NCBI GenBank assembly: GCA_001898095.1
Contig: MKSH01000035.1
Span: 19,096-26,210 of the forward strand
Reading direction: 5' to 3'
Length of the DNA: 7,115 bases
Source: Solirubrobacterales bacterium 70-9
GTDB lineage: Bacteria; Actinomycetota; Thermoleophilia; Solirubrobacterales; 70-9
Under the pieces are notes generated by a model, which saw nothing but the letters and a program-made list of their open reading frames with translations, was not told where the DNA came from and searched no databases. Made by a program: the position numbers and the translations under genes. Shown in pieces: positions 6,665 to 7,115 of this stretch; the first letter of the stretch is position 1, and each line of letters opens with the position of its first letter.

Positions 6665-6694
6665 CAGCGCCCCCGAACCTCGTCGTCCCCGCCC

Positions 6695-7115
6695 CTACTC
6701 CAGCCCGTGCGGATGCAGGTGGTCTTCCGCCATGTTCTTCAACCCGACCCGGTCGATCTTGCCGGTCGGATTGAGGGGCATCTCGTCGAGGAAGACGATC
6801 TCCTCCGGGGCCTTGTAGCCGATCGCTTCGCGGCAGTGGACGATCAGGTCTGCCGCTGAGGGCTTCTCGCAGTCGGGCGCCAGGGTGACGTAGGCGCGCA
6901 CGTTCTCACCGTGGACCGTGTCGTGGACGCCGACTGCTCCGGCGAGGGCGACAGCCGGATGGTCGACCAGGGCGCCCTCGACCTCGTAGGGGCTGATGTT
7001 GGAGCCGTCGTGGACGATGACCTGCTTCTTGCGGCCGAAGAACCAGAGGTAGCCGTCGGCGTCGGCGCGGGCGAGGTCGCCGGAGTCGAGCCAGCCGTCG
7101 ATGACGACCTCGGCG
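6695..7115 (-). CDS. Acyl-CoA ligase (AMP-binding, ANL superfamily), C-terminal 139 residues; 5' end outside window
   Basis: The minus-strand frame is open from 7114 to the stop complementary to 6695-6697 and continues beyond the window. The fragment has the hallmarks of the ANL C-terminus. A GWLDSGDLARADADGYLWF segment (fragment residues 7-25) carries the conserved Gly-Asp that contacts AMP ribose. The hinge region is GRKKQVIVHDGSNISP (27-42), followed by EVE (44-46). The mobile C-terminal domain includes GVHDTVHGEN (62-71) and ends with NPTGKIDR, whose K119 (codon complementary to 6758-6760) is the invariant lysine for adenylate formation. These enzymes activate a carboxylate with ATP and pass it to CoA; the binding pocket that would define the substrate lies outside the window. 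A tail EDHLHPHGLE ends the protein. A start at 6901 would cut through the domain and is not credible. The gene converges with the operon and is probably unrelated to it in function. Confidence 0.93.
   Translation of the reverse strand, partial: AEVVIDGWLDSGDLARADADGYLWFFGRKKQVIVHDGSNISPYEVEGALVDHPAVALAGAVGVHDTVHGENVRAYVTLAPDCEKPSAADLIVHCREAIGYKAPEEIVFLDEMPLNPTGKIDRVGLKNMAEDHLHPHGLE

Larger units (their letters stand above)
6188..6694. other. 507-base convergent intergenic region, structured, no convincing gene
   Basis: This gap separates the 3' ends of the channel-like gene and the acyl-CoA ligase gene. Open frames of up to about 200 codons exist on both strands, but none has a recognisable domain, a ribosome site or coding-like composition. 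The gap contains two perfect long hairpins at its two sides, a bipartite stem-loop in the middle, a 13-base direct repeat, and eight plus-strand copies of CGTCCC (starting at 6305, 6367, 6391, 6427, 6504, 6621, 6652 and 6684). Base composition dips at 6371-6447 (42 of 77 bases are G or C), well below its surroundings. I see no tRNA, CRISPR array or transposase. Confidence 0.7.

Noticed and set aside
6376..6774. A 132-codon plus-strand frame overlapping the ligase 3' end
   Set aside because: Arg/Pro-rich, no domain, and it runs antisense into the well-supported ligase gene.
6695..6901. A separate 68-residue gene starting at 6901
   Set aside because: The frame continues upstream to the window edge with conserved ANL motifs, so 6901 is internal to the ligase.

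Overview
The window is very GC-rich, uses GTG and TTG starts, and packs its genes tightly. With the protein families seen, this suggests a high-GC actinobacterium, perhaps of the Thermoleophilia/Solirubrobacterales type. That assignment is an inference from composition and gene style; no marker gene is present.

Layout. Positions 3-6187 carry three consecutive plus-strand genes that look like one transcription unit. The first is the 3' end of a gene for a hydrophilic, Gly/Lys/Gln/Ala-rich, low-complexity protein (3-692). Ten bases later comes a 1448-residue membrane protein (703-5049) that fuses a BatA-type protein to a second protein with a von Willebrand factor A (VWA) domain and a glutamine-amidotransferase-like (GATase-like) domain. 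Overlapping its 3' end is a protein (about 5000-6187) with an RCK/TrkA-N Rossmann domain on each side of a two-helix, pore-loop membrane module. The pore loop lacks the GYG-type potassium selectivity filter. A minus-strand gene (6695-7115, cut by the window edge) encodes the C-terminal part of an acyl-CoA ligase of the ANL (AMP-binding) superfamily and converges on the operon.

The 507-base gap between the convergent genes (6188-6694) has no convincing gene but is rich in structure. It holds two perfect long inverted repeats (22 and 24 bp stems, each with a 12-base loop). They are diverged copies of one element in opposite orientation, so each lies downstream of, and in the same sense as, its own gene. 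Between them is a lower-GC segment with a third, bipartite stem-loop. The hexamer CGTCCC occurs eight times in about 385 bases.

How the genes may work together. Proteins with BatA-like and VWA/GATase-like domains are commonly found next to MoxR-type ATPase and DUF58 genes in envelope-associated chaperone or stress systems; those partners would lie upstream of the window. Coupling such a scaffold to an NAD-binding, channel-like protein is the unusual part and is the best candidate here for an undescribed functional link. The hairpin pair is the best candidate for an undescribed nucleic-acid element.
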